This document shows, piece by piece, positions 1-7,279 of a DNA stretch of 64,000 nt (position 1 is the first letter of the stretch; each line of letters opens with the position of its first letter). The stretch is from contig NZ_JAIHON010000016.1 of assembly GCF_021173675.1 (NCBI RefSeq), forward strand, positions 62,417 to 126,416. Direction: 5' to 3'. Source of the DNA: Streptomyces lincolnensis (lineage in GTDB: Bacteria; Actinomycetota; Actinomycetes; Streptomycetales; Streptomycetaceae). Both the position numbers and the translations under genes were made by a program. Below the pieces are notes generated by a model. That model saw nothing but the letters and a program-made list of their open reading frames with translations. It did not search any database and was not told the origin of the DNA.

Positions 1-59
1 GCGAGCGCGGCGTCCAGGTCGCTCGGTTCGAGGACCCGGGAGGTGGTCTGGGTCAACAC
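1..59 (-). CDS. GNAT-family acetyltransferase, N-terminal fragment at window edge
   Basis: Only the first 19 codons lie in the window. Read on the minus strand from a GTG at 59 they give VLTQTTSRVLEPSDLDAAL, which I recognise as the start of the Streptomyces two-domain GNAT protein (DUF4081 type) commonly found next to ispG. The rest lies beyond base 1. It is downstream of and in the same direction as ispG, separated by almost 400 bases holding repeats, so it probably has its own promoter. The identity rests on a short peptide and synteny only. Confidence 0.6.
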   Translation of the reverse strand, partial: MLTQTTSRVLEPSDLDAAL

Positions 60-453
60 GGGCGGGGCCTCACAACTGGGGTCTGCTGATCTCCGCACTG
101 TACCTGCGGAAGCTGGGCCGTGCTGCCCTGTGTTTCGGTGCTGCTTGATTTGCGGTGGCCGTGGGTTGGGGTGACCGTCCCTGAGGGCTGCGCCCCCAGA
201 CCCCCGCTGTCGGCCCTGAAGGGGCCTCGTCCTCAAACGCCGGACGGGCTGGGAGTGCCTGGGCCGGGGGTGAGGCACTCGAACGCCGGACGGGCTGAAA
301 GACCTAGGGGCGCGGGGGAACTGCGCGACCAGCCCCCACCCACCCGCAGCCGGCCTACGACCTCCCCCGGCACCCCCTGCCCCGCCGGGGTCGAAGGGGC
401 GGAGCCCCTGGGGATGGGACGGGTAGGGGCGGCGGGGGCGAAAAAGCCGGACC
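60..453. repeat. Intergenic region packed with dispersed Streptomyces-type repeats
   Basis: No credible gene is seen here. Bases 181-251 are a near-perfect inverted copy (about two differences) of 34341-34411. Bases 411-441 are a direct exact copy of 34410-34440. The 16-mer AACGCCGGACGGGCTG occurs at 236-251 and again at 283-298, and 301-341 carries the GGGGCGCGGGG-AACTGCGCGACC type sequence common between Streptomyces genes. These are probably transcribed terminator-like or REP-like elements between ispG and the GNAT gene. Confidence 0.7.
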
Positions 454-1611
454 TCAGCCCGCGACGGCCACGGAGGGCTCGCCCGACGCGACCCCCTCCG
501 CCTCCATCTGCTCGGCGAGCTTCATGGCCTCTTCGATGAGGGTCTCGACGATCTTGGACTCGGGGACGGTCTTGATGACCTCGCCCTTGACGAAGATCTG
601 ACCCTTGCCGTTGCCGGAGGCGACGCCGAGGTCGGCCTCGCGGGCCTCGCCGGGACCGTTGACGACGCAGCCCATGACGGCGACGCGGAGGGGGACCTCC
701 ATGCCGGTCAGGCCCGCGGTGACTTCCTCCGCCAGCTTGTAGACGTCGACCTGGGCGCGGCCGCAGGAGGGGCAGGAGACGATCTCCAGGCCGCGCTGCC
801 TGAGGTTGAGGGACTCAAGGATCTGGTTGCCGACCTTGACCTCCTCCACGGGGGGCGCGGAGAGGGAGACCCGGATGGTGTCGCCGATGCCCTGGGAGAG
901 CAGGGCGCCGAAGGCGACCGCCGACTTGATCGTGCCCTGGAAGGCCGGGCCCGCCTCGGTGACGCCGAGGTGGAGCGGGTAGTCGCACTGGGCGGCGAGC
1001 TGGCGGTACGCCTCGACCATCACGACCGGGTCGTTGTGCTTGACGGAGATCTTGATGTCCCGGAAGTCGTGCTCCTCGAAGAGGGACGCCTCCCACAGGG
1101 CGGACTCCGCCAGCGCCTCGGGGGTCGCCTTGCCGTACTTCTGCAGGAGGCGGCGGTCCAACGAGCCCGCGTTCACGCCGATGCGGATCGGGGTGCCGTG
1201 GTCCTTGGCGGCCCGCGCGATCTCCTTGACCTTGTCGTCGAACTGCTTGATGTTGCCGGGGTTGACCCGGACGGCCGCACAGCCCGCCTCGATGGCCGCG
1301 AAGACGTACTTCGGCTGGAAGTGAATGTCCGCGATCACCGGGATCTGCGACTTGCGGGCGATCGTCGACAGCGCGTCCGCGTCGTCCTGCGTGGGGCACG
1401 CCACGCGCACGATCTGGCAACCGGAGGCGGTCAGCTCGGCGATCTGCTGGAGGGTCGCACCGATGTCCGACGTACGGGTCGTCGTCATCGACTGGACCGA
1501 CACCGGGGCGTCACCGCCCACCGCGACCGAGCCGACCTGGATCTGCCGGCTCTTCCGGCGCTCGGCGAGCCTGGTCGGAACGGACGGCATGCCGAGAGAA
1601 ATCGCAGTCAT
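454..1611 (-). CDS. ispG: 4-hydroxy-3-methylbut-2-en-1-yl diphosphate synthase (flavodoxin)
   Basis: Penultimate enzyme of the MEP isoprenoid pathway: reductive ring opening of methylerythritol 2,4-cyclodiphosphate to HMBPP in the cytoplasm, using a [4Fe-4S] cluster. The 385-residue protein has the normal bacterial length and no plant-type insert. An N-terminal TIM barrel (about 25-265) is followed by the cluster domain with Cys280 and Cys283 (CPSCGR) and Cys315 with Glu322 (MGCVVNGPGEA), the expected three-Cys plus Glu ligand set. The start is the ATG at 1609-1611. It is the last gene of the dxr-rseP-ispG run, about 170 bases after rseP with a hairpin between, so it may also have its own promoter. 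Confidence 0.97.
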   Translation of the reverse strand: MTAISLGMPSVPTRLAERRKSRQIQVGSVAVGGDAPVSVQSMTTTRTSDIGATLQQIAELTASGCQIVRVACPTQDDADALSTIARKSQIPVIADIHFQPKYVFAAIEAGCAAVRVNPGNIKQFDDKVKEIARAAKDHGTPIRIGVNAGSLDRRLLQKYGKATPEALAESALWEASLFEEHDFRDIKISVKHNDPVVMVEAYRQLAAQCDYPLHLGVTEAGPAFQGTIKSAVAFGALLSQGIGDTIRVSLSAPPVEEVKVGNQILESLNLRQRGLEIVSCPSCGRAQVDVYKLAEEVTAGLTGMEVPLRVAVMGCVVNGPGEAREADLGVASGNGKGQIFVKGEVIKTVPESKIVETLIEEAMKLAEQMEAEGVASGEPSVAVAG

Positions 1612-1735
1612 CTGCTGTGCAACCCCAAGTCGTGGATCAAGGCCCAGGTCCCGTCAGCGGCGGGCTCCGGACTTCGAGATTACGGCACGGGCCGGGCCGC
1701 GAGCACATCACCATCGTCAAAGCCACTCAATGGAA

Positions 1736-1766
1736 GACGGCCCGGTACGCGAGGTTCCGGGCCGTC
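1736..1766 (-). terminator. Hairpin downstream of the site-2 protease gene
   Basis: GACGGCCCGG (1736-1745) pairs with CCGGGCCGTC (1757-1766), a 10-bp GC-rich stem with an 11-base loop, just past the end of the rseP-like gene on the minus strand. There is no long U tract, as is usual in Streptomyces. It may attenuate read-through into ispG. Confidence 0.55.
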
Positions 1767-1782
1767 CGCCAACTCCGTATGG

Positions 1783-3087
1783 CTAGGAGATTCTCACCGG
1801 GTTAACGACATCGGCGACGAGCACGAGCAGGGTGAAGCAGATGAAGATCCCCGCCACCACGTAGGCCACCGGCATCAGCTTCGCCACGTCGAACGGACCC
1901 GGGTCCGGGCGCTTGAGGACCTTCGCCACGTTCCGCCGCAGGGACTCCCAGAGGGCCCCCGCGACATGGCCGCCGTCCAGGGGCAGCAGCGGGAGCATGT
2001 TGAAGAGGAACAGGGAGAGGTTGAAGCCGGCCACCAGCATCAACGCCATGGCGAGCTGCTGGGTGGGCGGGATGTCCAGGGTGAAGATCTCGCCGCCGAC
2101 GCGGGCCGCGCCGACCACGCCCATCGGGGAGTCCGGCTCGCGCGGGGCGTCGCCGAAGGCCGCGTCCCACAGGGCCGGGATCTTGCCGGGCAGGGCGGCG
2201 AGGGAGTCGACGGCGTCGCCGACGCGGTCGCCCATCCAGACCACGGAGTCGCCGAAGTCCTGTTTGACGATGCCGGTGGCGGCGCTGAAGCCGAGGAAGC
2301 CGGCGGTGACGTACTGGCCCTGGACGTACTGGCCGCCGGCGTCCTTCTTGGCGACCTGGTTGGAGGCGATCGTCGCGGTGAGGGTGACGTCCTTGCCGTC
2401 GCGCTCGACGACGATCGGGACCGTCCTGTCGGGGTTGGCCCGGATGAGGTCGGAGAGCTTGTTCCAGTCGTCGGTCTTCACGCCGTTGAAGGAGAGGATC
2501 TTGTCGCCCGCCTTGAGGCCGGCGGCCGCGGCCGGGGAGGGCTTGTCGGAGGCGGCGCACTTCTCCCGGTTCTCGCTCTGGGCGATGACGCACTGGGAGA
2601 CCGAGCTGACGGTGTTGGTCTGCTGCGAGATGCCGAAGCCCATGAGGACGGTGAGGAACAGCGCGGCGGCCAGGATGAGGTTGGCGAAGGGGCCCGCGAA
2701 CATCACGATGACGCGTTTCCACGGCTTGCGCGTGTAGAAGAGGCGGTTCTCGTCACCCGGCTTCAGTTCCTCGAAGGCGGCCGAGCGGGCGTCCTCGATC
2801 ATGCCGCGCCAGGGCGAGGTGGAGCGGGCCTCCAGGCGGCCGTCCGGGCCCGGCGGGAACATGCCGATCATGCGGATGTAGCCGCCGAACGGGATGGCCT
2901 TGATGCCGTACTCGGTCTCCCCCTTCTTGCGGGAGAAGAGCGTCGGGCCGAAGCCGACCATGTACTGCGGCACGCGGATGCCGAAGAGCTTGGCGAAGGA
3001 CAGGTGCCCCAGCTCGTGCCACGCGATCGACACCAGGAGGCCGAAGGCGAACAGCACTATGCCGAGGATGAACATCAGGGTCGTCAT
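1783..3087 (-). CDS. rseP: RseP/RIP-type site-2 intramembrane metalloprotease
   Basis: M50-family zinc protease that cuts membrane proteins inside the bilayer, classically anti-sigma factors. The 434 residues begin with a membrane segment carrying the zinc motif HELGH (His24, Glu25, His28). A single PDZ domain follows around 190-260 (AAAGLKAGDKILSFNG), then the second metal motif LPLDGG near 370 and a final membrane segment. The ATG at 3085-3087 overlaps the dxr stop (ATGA), so it is translationally coupled to dxr. The dxr-rseP-ispG order is conserved in actinomycetes. The actual substrate cannot be told from the sequence; the membrane-linked ECF systems at 53-58 kb are only possible targets. 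Confidence 0.93.
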   Translation of the reverse strand: MTTLMFILGIVLFAFGLLVSIAWHELGHLSFAKLFGIRVPQYMVGFGPTLFSRKKGETEYGIKAIPFGGYIRMIGMFPPGPDGRLEARSTSPWRGMIEDARSAAFEELKPGDENRLFYTRKPWKRVIVMFAGPFANLILAAALFLTVLMGFGISQQTNTVSSVSQCVIAQSENREKCAASDKPSPAAAAGLKAGDKILSFNGVKTDDWNKLSDLIRANPDRTVPIVVERDGKDVTLTATIASNQVAKKDAGGQYVQGQYVTAGFLGFSAATGIVKQDFGDSVVWMGDRVGDAVDSLAALPGKIPALWDAAFGDAPREPDSPMGVVGAARVGGEIFTLDIPPTQQLAMALMLVAGFNLSLFLFNMLPLLPLDGGHVAGALWESLRRNVAKVLKRPDPGPFDVAKLMPVAYVVAGIFICFTLLVLVADVVNPVRIS

Positions 3088-4340
3088 GCACGGGCCTCCG
3101 CCGTCTGTGCCGTCAGTTCCCGGGCCCGGGTCCGCGCCCAGGTCTCCGCTTCGAGGACGTCCGCGACGGTGAGTGAGGTTCCCCCGCGCGGGGTGCCGTG
3201 TTCCTCCACGACCCGCGTCACGGTCTCCATGATCCCGTTGAACGGGAGCGCGCCGGCCCGGAAGGCCTCCACGCTCTCCTCGTTGGCGGCATTGAACACC
3301 GCCGGGGCCGTGCCCGCGAGCTGTCCCACGTGGCGCGCCAGGTTCACCGACGGAAACGCGTCGTTGTCGAGCGGGAAGAACTCCCAGGTCGATGCCTTGC
3401 TCCAGTCGAAGGCCGGGGCCGCGTCGGGGACGCGCTCGGGCCAGCCGAGGCCGATGGCGATCGGTCCGCGCATGTCGGGGGGCGTGGCCTGGGCGATCGT
3501 GGAGCCGTCCGTGAACTCAATCATCGAGTGGACATACGACTGGGGATGCACGACCACCTCAATGCGGTCGAAGGAAATGTCGTAGAGGAGGTGCGCCTCG
3601 ATGACTTCCAGGCCCTTGTTGACGAGGGTCGCGGAGTTGATCGTGATCACGGGGCCCATGGCCCAGGTGGGGTGGGCGAGGGCGTCCTCGACGGTGACCC
3701 GGTCCAGCTCGGCCTTGGTGCGGCCGCGGAAGGGGCCGCCGGAGGCGGTGACGACGAGCTTGCGGACGTCCGCTCTGGTGCCGGACGCCAGCGCCTGGAA
3801 GAGGGCCGCGTGCTCGGAGTCCACGGGGATGATCTGGCCGGGCTCGGCGAGGGCCCTGACCAACGGGCCGCCCACGATGAGCGACTCCTTGTTGGCGAGC
3901 GCGAGGGTGCGGCCCGCCTCCAGGGCGGCGAGGGTCGGGGCGAGGCCGATGGAGCCGGTGATGCCGTTGAGGACGGTGTGGCAGTCGGAGGCGGCGACCT
4001 CGGTGGCCGCGTCCGGTCCCGCGAGGATCTCGGGGAGCGGCTCGCTCCTGCCGTACCGGGCCGACAGCGCTTCCTTCAGTGCCGGTACGGCGTCCTCGCG
4101 GGCGACCGCGACCGTGCTCGCCCTCAGCCGGTGCGCCTGCTCGGCGAGGAGGGCGACCCTGCCGCCGTTGGCCGAGAGTGCCGTCACCCGGAAGCGGTCG
4201 GGGTTGCGCAGCACGAGATCGATGGCCTGGGTGCCGATCGACCCGGTGGAGCCGAGGATCACCACGTCCTTGGGGCCGTCGCCCGGTAGGGGGTCATGGA
4301 CGCGGTGCGGGTCGGCGAGAGGGGCTGGACTGTCGCTCAT
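3084..4340 (-). CDS. dxr: 1-deoxy-D-xylulose 5-phosphate reductoisomerase
   Basis: Second enzyme of the MEP pathway: converts DXP to 2-C-methyl-D-erythritol 4-phosphate with NADPH and a divalent metal, and is the fosmidomycin target. The 418-residue protein has an N-terminal Rossmann motif ILGSTGSIGTQ (about 28-38), the ALANKES segment and metal-binding VDSEH, and the substrate loop around SAHPTWAMG. Length is normal apart from a slightly extended N-terminus of about 24 residues. The ATG at 4338-4340 is preceded by GGAGAG placed very close. First gene of the dxr-rseP-ispG run; a strong hairpin lies upstream at 4379-4413. Confidence 0.96.
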   Translation of the reverse strand: MSDSPAPLADPHRVHDPLPGDGPKDVVILGSTGSIGTQAIDLVLRNPDRFRVTALSANGGRVALLAEQAHRLRASTVAVAREDAVPALKEALSARYGRSEPLPEILAGPDAATEVAASDCHTVLNGITGSIGLAPTLAALEAGRTLALANKESLIVGGPLVRALAEPGQIIPVDSEHAALFQALASGTRADVRKLVVTASGGPFRGRTKAELDRVTVEDALAHPTWAMGPVITINSATLVNKGLEVIEAHLLYDISFDRIEVVVHPQSYVHSMIEFTDGSTIAQATPPDMRGPIAIGLGWPERVPDAAPAFDWSKASTWEFFPLDNDAFPSVNLARHVGQLAGTAPAVFNAANEESVEAFRAGALPFNGIMETVTRVVEEHGTPRGGTSLTVADVLEAETWARTRARELTAQTAEARA

Positions 4341-4378
4341 CTCTCCATTGTGGCCGTAAGGACGGTGTATGAGGACAG

Positions 4379-4413
4379 TGCGTCCCCCTCACGGGGGGTG
4401 TGAGGGGGACGCA
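4379..4413 (-). terminator. Strong hairpin between acyl-CoA dehydrogenase and dxr
   Basis: A perfect 14-bp stem: TGCGTCCCCCTCAC (4379-4392) pairs with GTGAGGGGGACGCA (4400-4413) around a 7-base loop. It follows the stop of the acyl-CoA dehydrogenase gene by about 15 bases and precedes dxr, so it most likely ends transcription from the former. Confidence 0.75.
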
Positions 4414-4427
4414 GTGTCATGGGCCGG

Positions 4428-6368
4428 TCACCGGATCGGGCGGTGGACGTTCTCCTTCTGCGAGGGGCCGGGGGTCGCGTCCGCGATCCAGGGGCCGTCG
4501 CCCGAGGGGTCGACGATGCCGTCCTCCAGCCAGGTGTAGGTGCCGGAGAGGACTCCCTTGACGACCGTGCGGTCGAGGTCGTCGGTGTTGTTCCACAGGC
4601 GGCCGAAGAGTTCCTCGACGCGGATGCGGGACTGGCGGCAGAAGACGTCGGCCAGTTGGTAGGCCTCGCGGCCGTGGGCCTCGGTGGAGCGCAGGAGTTC
4701 GGCGCGCACGCAGGCCGCGCTCATCGCGAACAGTTCGGCGCCGATGTCGACGATCCGGCCGAGGAAGCCCTGCCTGGTCTCCATCCGGCCCTGCCAGCGG
4801 GACATGGCGTAGAAGGTGGAGCGGGCGAGTTTGCGGGCGGTGCGCTCGACGTAGCGCAGGTGTACGGAGAGGTCGACCTCGCGTTTGAACTCGCTGTAGG
4901 AGTTCGGGAGTTGACCGGGTCCGGCGACCAGTTTCGGCAGCCATTTGGCGTAGAAGACGCCCGCGTTGGCACCCGCCTTCGCCTTGTCTCCCAGGGATTT
5001 CTCCGGGTCGATGAGGTCGCCGGCCACGGACAGGTGGGCGTCGACCGCCTCGCGGGCGATGAGGAGGTGCATGATCTCCGTCGAGCCCTCGAAGATGCGG
5101 TTGATGCGCAGGTCGCGCAGGACCTGTTCGGCGGGGACGGCGCGTTCGCCGCGGGCCCGGAGCGACTCGGCGGTCTCGAAGCCGCGGCCGCCGCGGATCT
5201 GGACCAGTTCGTCGGCGACCAGCCAGGCCATCTCGGAGGCGTACAGCTTGGCGAGGGCGCCCTCGATGCGGATGTCGTTGCGGTCCTCGTCGGCCATCTG
5301 CGAGGACAGGTCCAGTACGGCCTCCAGGGCGAAGGTCGTCGCCGCGATGAAGGAGATCTTGGAGCCGACGGCCTCGTGGTGGGCGATGGGCTTGCCCCAC
5401 TGCTCGCGGGCCGCCGACCATTCGCGGGCGATCTTCAGGCACCACTTGCCGGCCGCGACGCAGGAGGCCGGGAGCGAGAGGCGGCCGGTGTTGAGGGTGG
5501 TCAGCGCGATCTTCAGGCCCGCGCCCTCGGGGCCGATGCGGTGGGCGGCGGGGACGCGCACCTGGTGGAAGCGGGTGACGCCGTTCTCGATGCCGCGCAG
5601 GCCCAGGAAGGCGTTGCGGTTCTCGACGGTGACGCCGGGCGAGTTGGTCTCCACGACGAAGGCGGTGATGCCGCCCTTGTGGCCCTCGCTCCTCGGCACC
5701 CGGGCCATCACGACGAGGAGGTCGGCGACCACGCCGTTGGTGGTCCACAGCTTCACGCCGTCGAGGACGTAGTCGTCCCCGTCCGGTACGGCCGTGGTGG
5801 CGAGGCGGGCCGGGTCGGAGCCGACGTCCGGTTCGGTGAGGAGGAAGGCGCTGATGTCGGTGCGGGCGCAGCGGGGCAGGAACTTCTCCTTCTGTTCGGG
5901 GGTGCCGAACAGTTTCAGGGGCTGCGGTACGCCGATCGACTGGTGCGCGGAGAGCAGGACGCCGATCGCCGGACTGGCGGAGCCCGCCAGGGAGAGCGCC
6001 TTGTTGTAGTACACCTGGGTGAGGCCGAGGCCGCCGTACTTGGTGTCGATCTTCATGCCGAGGGCGCCGAGCTCCTTGAGGCCGTTGATGACCTCGTCGG
6101 GGATCCGTGCCTCGCGCTCGATGAGGGCGCCGTCGACCTTGCTCTCGCAGAAGTCGCGGAGCTTGGCGAGGAACTCCTCGCCGCGCTGGGCGTCCTCGGT
6201 GGGCGGCATGGGGTGGGGGTGGATGAGGTCGAGCCGGAAGCGGCCGAGGAACAGTTCCTTGGCGAAGCTGGGCTTGCGCCAGTCCTGTTCCCGGGCCGCC
6301 TCCGCCACCTCGCGCGCCTCGCGCTCGGTGACGGTGGGTTTCGTAGGTGCTGCGGACATCAGGCTCAC
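4428..6368 (-). CDS. Acyl-CoA dehydrogenase, long 646-residue type
   Basis: FAD enzyme that introduces a trans-2 double bond into acyl-CoA in beta-oxidation. Three acyl-CoA dehydrogenase domains run in order: N-terminal helical (about 60-165), middle beta (LLTEPDVGSDPARL, FVVETNSPGV) and C-terminal helical with the base in NRIFEGSTEIM. An extra C-terminal helical domain of about 170 residues makes it longer than the usual 380-400, resembling the VLCAD/ACAD9-like architecture. The ATG is at 6366-6368. It is a single-gene unit ended by the hairpin at 4379-4413. The chain-length preference cannot be read from sequence. Confidence 0.9.
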   Translation of the reverse strand: MSLMSAAPTKPTVTEREAREVAEAAREQDWRKPSFAKELFLGRFRLDLIHPHPMPPTEDAQRGEEFLAKLRDFCESKVDGALIEREARIPDEVINGLKELGALGMKIDTKYGGLGLTQVYYNKALSLAGSASPAIGVLLSAHQSIGVPQPLKLFGTPEQKEKFLPRCARTDISAFLLTEPDVGSDPARLATTAVPDGDDYVLDGVKLWTTNGVVADLLVVMARVPRSEGHKGGITAFVVETNSPGVTVENRNAFLGLRGIENGVTRFHQVRVPAAHRIGPEGAGLKIALTTLNTGRLSLPASCVAAGKWCLKIAREWSAAREQWGKPIAHHEAVGSKISFIAATTFALEAVLDLSSQMADEDRNDIRIEGALAKLYASEMAWLVADELVQIRGGRGFETAESLRARGERAVPAEQVLRDLRINRIFEGSTEIMHLLIAREAVDAHLSVAGDLIDPEKSLGDKAKAGANAGVFYAKWLPKLVAGPGQLPNSYSEFKREVDLSVHLRYVERTARKLARSTFYAMSRWQGRMETRQGFLGRIVDIGAELFAMSAACVRAELLRSTEAHGREAYQLADVFCRQSRIRVEELFGRLWNNTDDLDRTVVKGVLSGTYTWLEDGIVDPSGDGPWIADATPGPSQKENVHRPIR

Positions 6369-6489
6369 CTCGCCGCGAATCGGGATCTTGGGGCCTTATG
6401 TTTACCGACGGTCCTATTGGTTACCGACCGGTGCTACCCGATCGTATGTACCCGATCCGGGCCAACCCCACCACCCCTCGTGCCGCCGA

Positions 6490-6762
6490 TCAGCCGATGT
6501 CCACCGAGTACGCCCTGGTGTCCAGGCGGCCCGTGCCCTTGAAGACCTCGGTGCCGGACTCGATGCCGGAGACGTACTTGTCGTTGCTCAGCAGGTTGCG
6601 GCGGACCAGGGCCTGGGTGAAGTCGTCGAGGTTGAGGGACGCCTTGCTGGTGTTGGCCTGGCGGACGAAGGAGTAGACGTTCCAGCCGATGTTGCCCTGG
6701 TAGATGTCCCACATGGCGCCGCCGAGGCTGACGCTGCCGTTGGTGCCGAGGCTTCCGAACAC
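6490..6762 (-). pseudogene. Decayed C-terminal fragment of a GH12 endoglucanase
   Basis: The 90 residues read from 6762 align by eye with the C-terminal part of GH12 glucanases. A GSVSLGG strand is followed by WNVYSFVRQ (compare SWNVFKG and EVFSFIRT in the intact GH12 at 18500-19213). The segment ends with SGTEVFKGTGRLDT, which matches FGFEITSSSGGLDF and keeps the acid/base glutamate. The same frame stays open to about 6833, where a TGA blocks it. The signal peptide, substrate cleft and nucleophile motif (EIMLW in the intact copy) are missing. There is no start or ribosome site of its own, so I read it as a remnant rather than a gene. Confidence 0.7.
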
Positions 6763-7050
6763 ACGTTCGGGAGTCGCCCAGGGGAAGTCAGAGGCGGGCA
6801 GAAGGCGCCTGACGCGAGTACCGTCGCGTTGTCAGCCCACGAGCCCTTGAAGGCACGAACCGGTGAAGACCGGAGACACGGTTGTACGTGGCGTCGACCG
6901 GGCTGTCGTCGTCGGGCAACGCCCGACGTGGGTGCCTGTCACCGCACCCGCATCCCTGCCCGGGGTGGATGCGACCCGTGACCGTCCTGTCGTAGGGGGC
7001 AGTCGGGAGCGCGACGAGGTGTGCGCAGCAGGGTCGTCATGCCCTGCGGT

Positions 7051-7203
7051 TCACGGCCAAGGCGGTGACGTAGTACTTGCCGAGCCCCCGGCGAACGCCG
7101 GGGGCACCTTCTTGTTCGCCTGGGCGACGGTGACGCCGAGGGCGACCGTGGTGGCGACGAGGGTCTTGGCCTTCTTGGACAGGCGGGAGCGGCGATGGGA
7201 CAT
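7051..7203 (-). CDS. Small exported-peptide ORF or truncated signal-peptide remnant
   Basis: A 50-codon ORF starting at ATG 7201-7203 behind a good ribosome site (GGAAGGA, 7210-7216, six bases away). The first 29 residues look like a secretion signal: basic start MSHRRSRLSKKAK, then a hydrophobic run LVATTVALGVTVAQA. After that the coding region runs into a perfect 10-bp hairpin (7084-7093 with 7096-7105) and the peptide becomes low-complexity before the TGA. It lies upstream of the GH12 fragment on the same strand; its ATG to the fragment stop spans 714 bases, the same as the intact GH12 gene. The middle shows no clear GH12 sequence, so a link is only a possibility. Confidence 0.4.
   Translation of the reverse strand: MSHRRSRLSKKAKTLVATTVALGVTVAQANKKVPPAFAGGSASTTSPPWP
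7084..7105. terminator. Perfect 10-bp inverted repeat with 2-base loop
   Basis: GCCCCCGGCG (7084-7093) and CGCCGGGGGC (7096-7105) form a very tight hairpin inside the degenerate region. It could end transcription of the kinase gene run coming from higher coordinates (which stops at 7280) or be part of the decay. Confidence 0.4.
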
Positions 7204-7279
7204 GGGGGGTCCTTCCGGGGAAGTCCTGTCGGCGGGTGCTGCGTCTCCCCAGTGGCCGCCCGCCCCGGAGAGGTTGCCG

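Noticed and set aside
970..3585. Long plus-strand open frame (over 870 codons) opposite ispG, rseP and dxr
   Set aside because: It is an antisense shadow created by high-GC third positions; it spans three conserved genes, has no ribosome site and no recognisable domain.
454..4340. Terpene or other secondary-metabolite gene cluster
   Set aside because: IspG and Dxr are the universal MEP pathway genes in their normal neighbourhood; no terpene synthase, prenyltransferase, PKS or NRPS is present.
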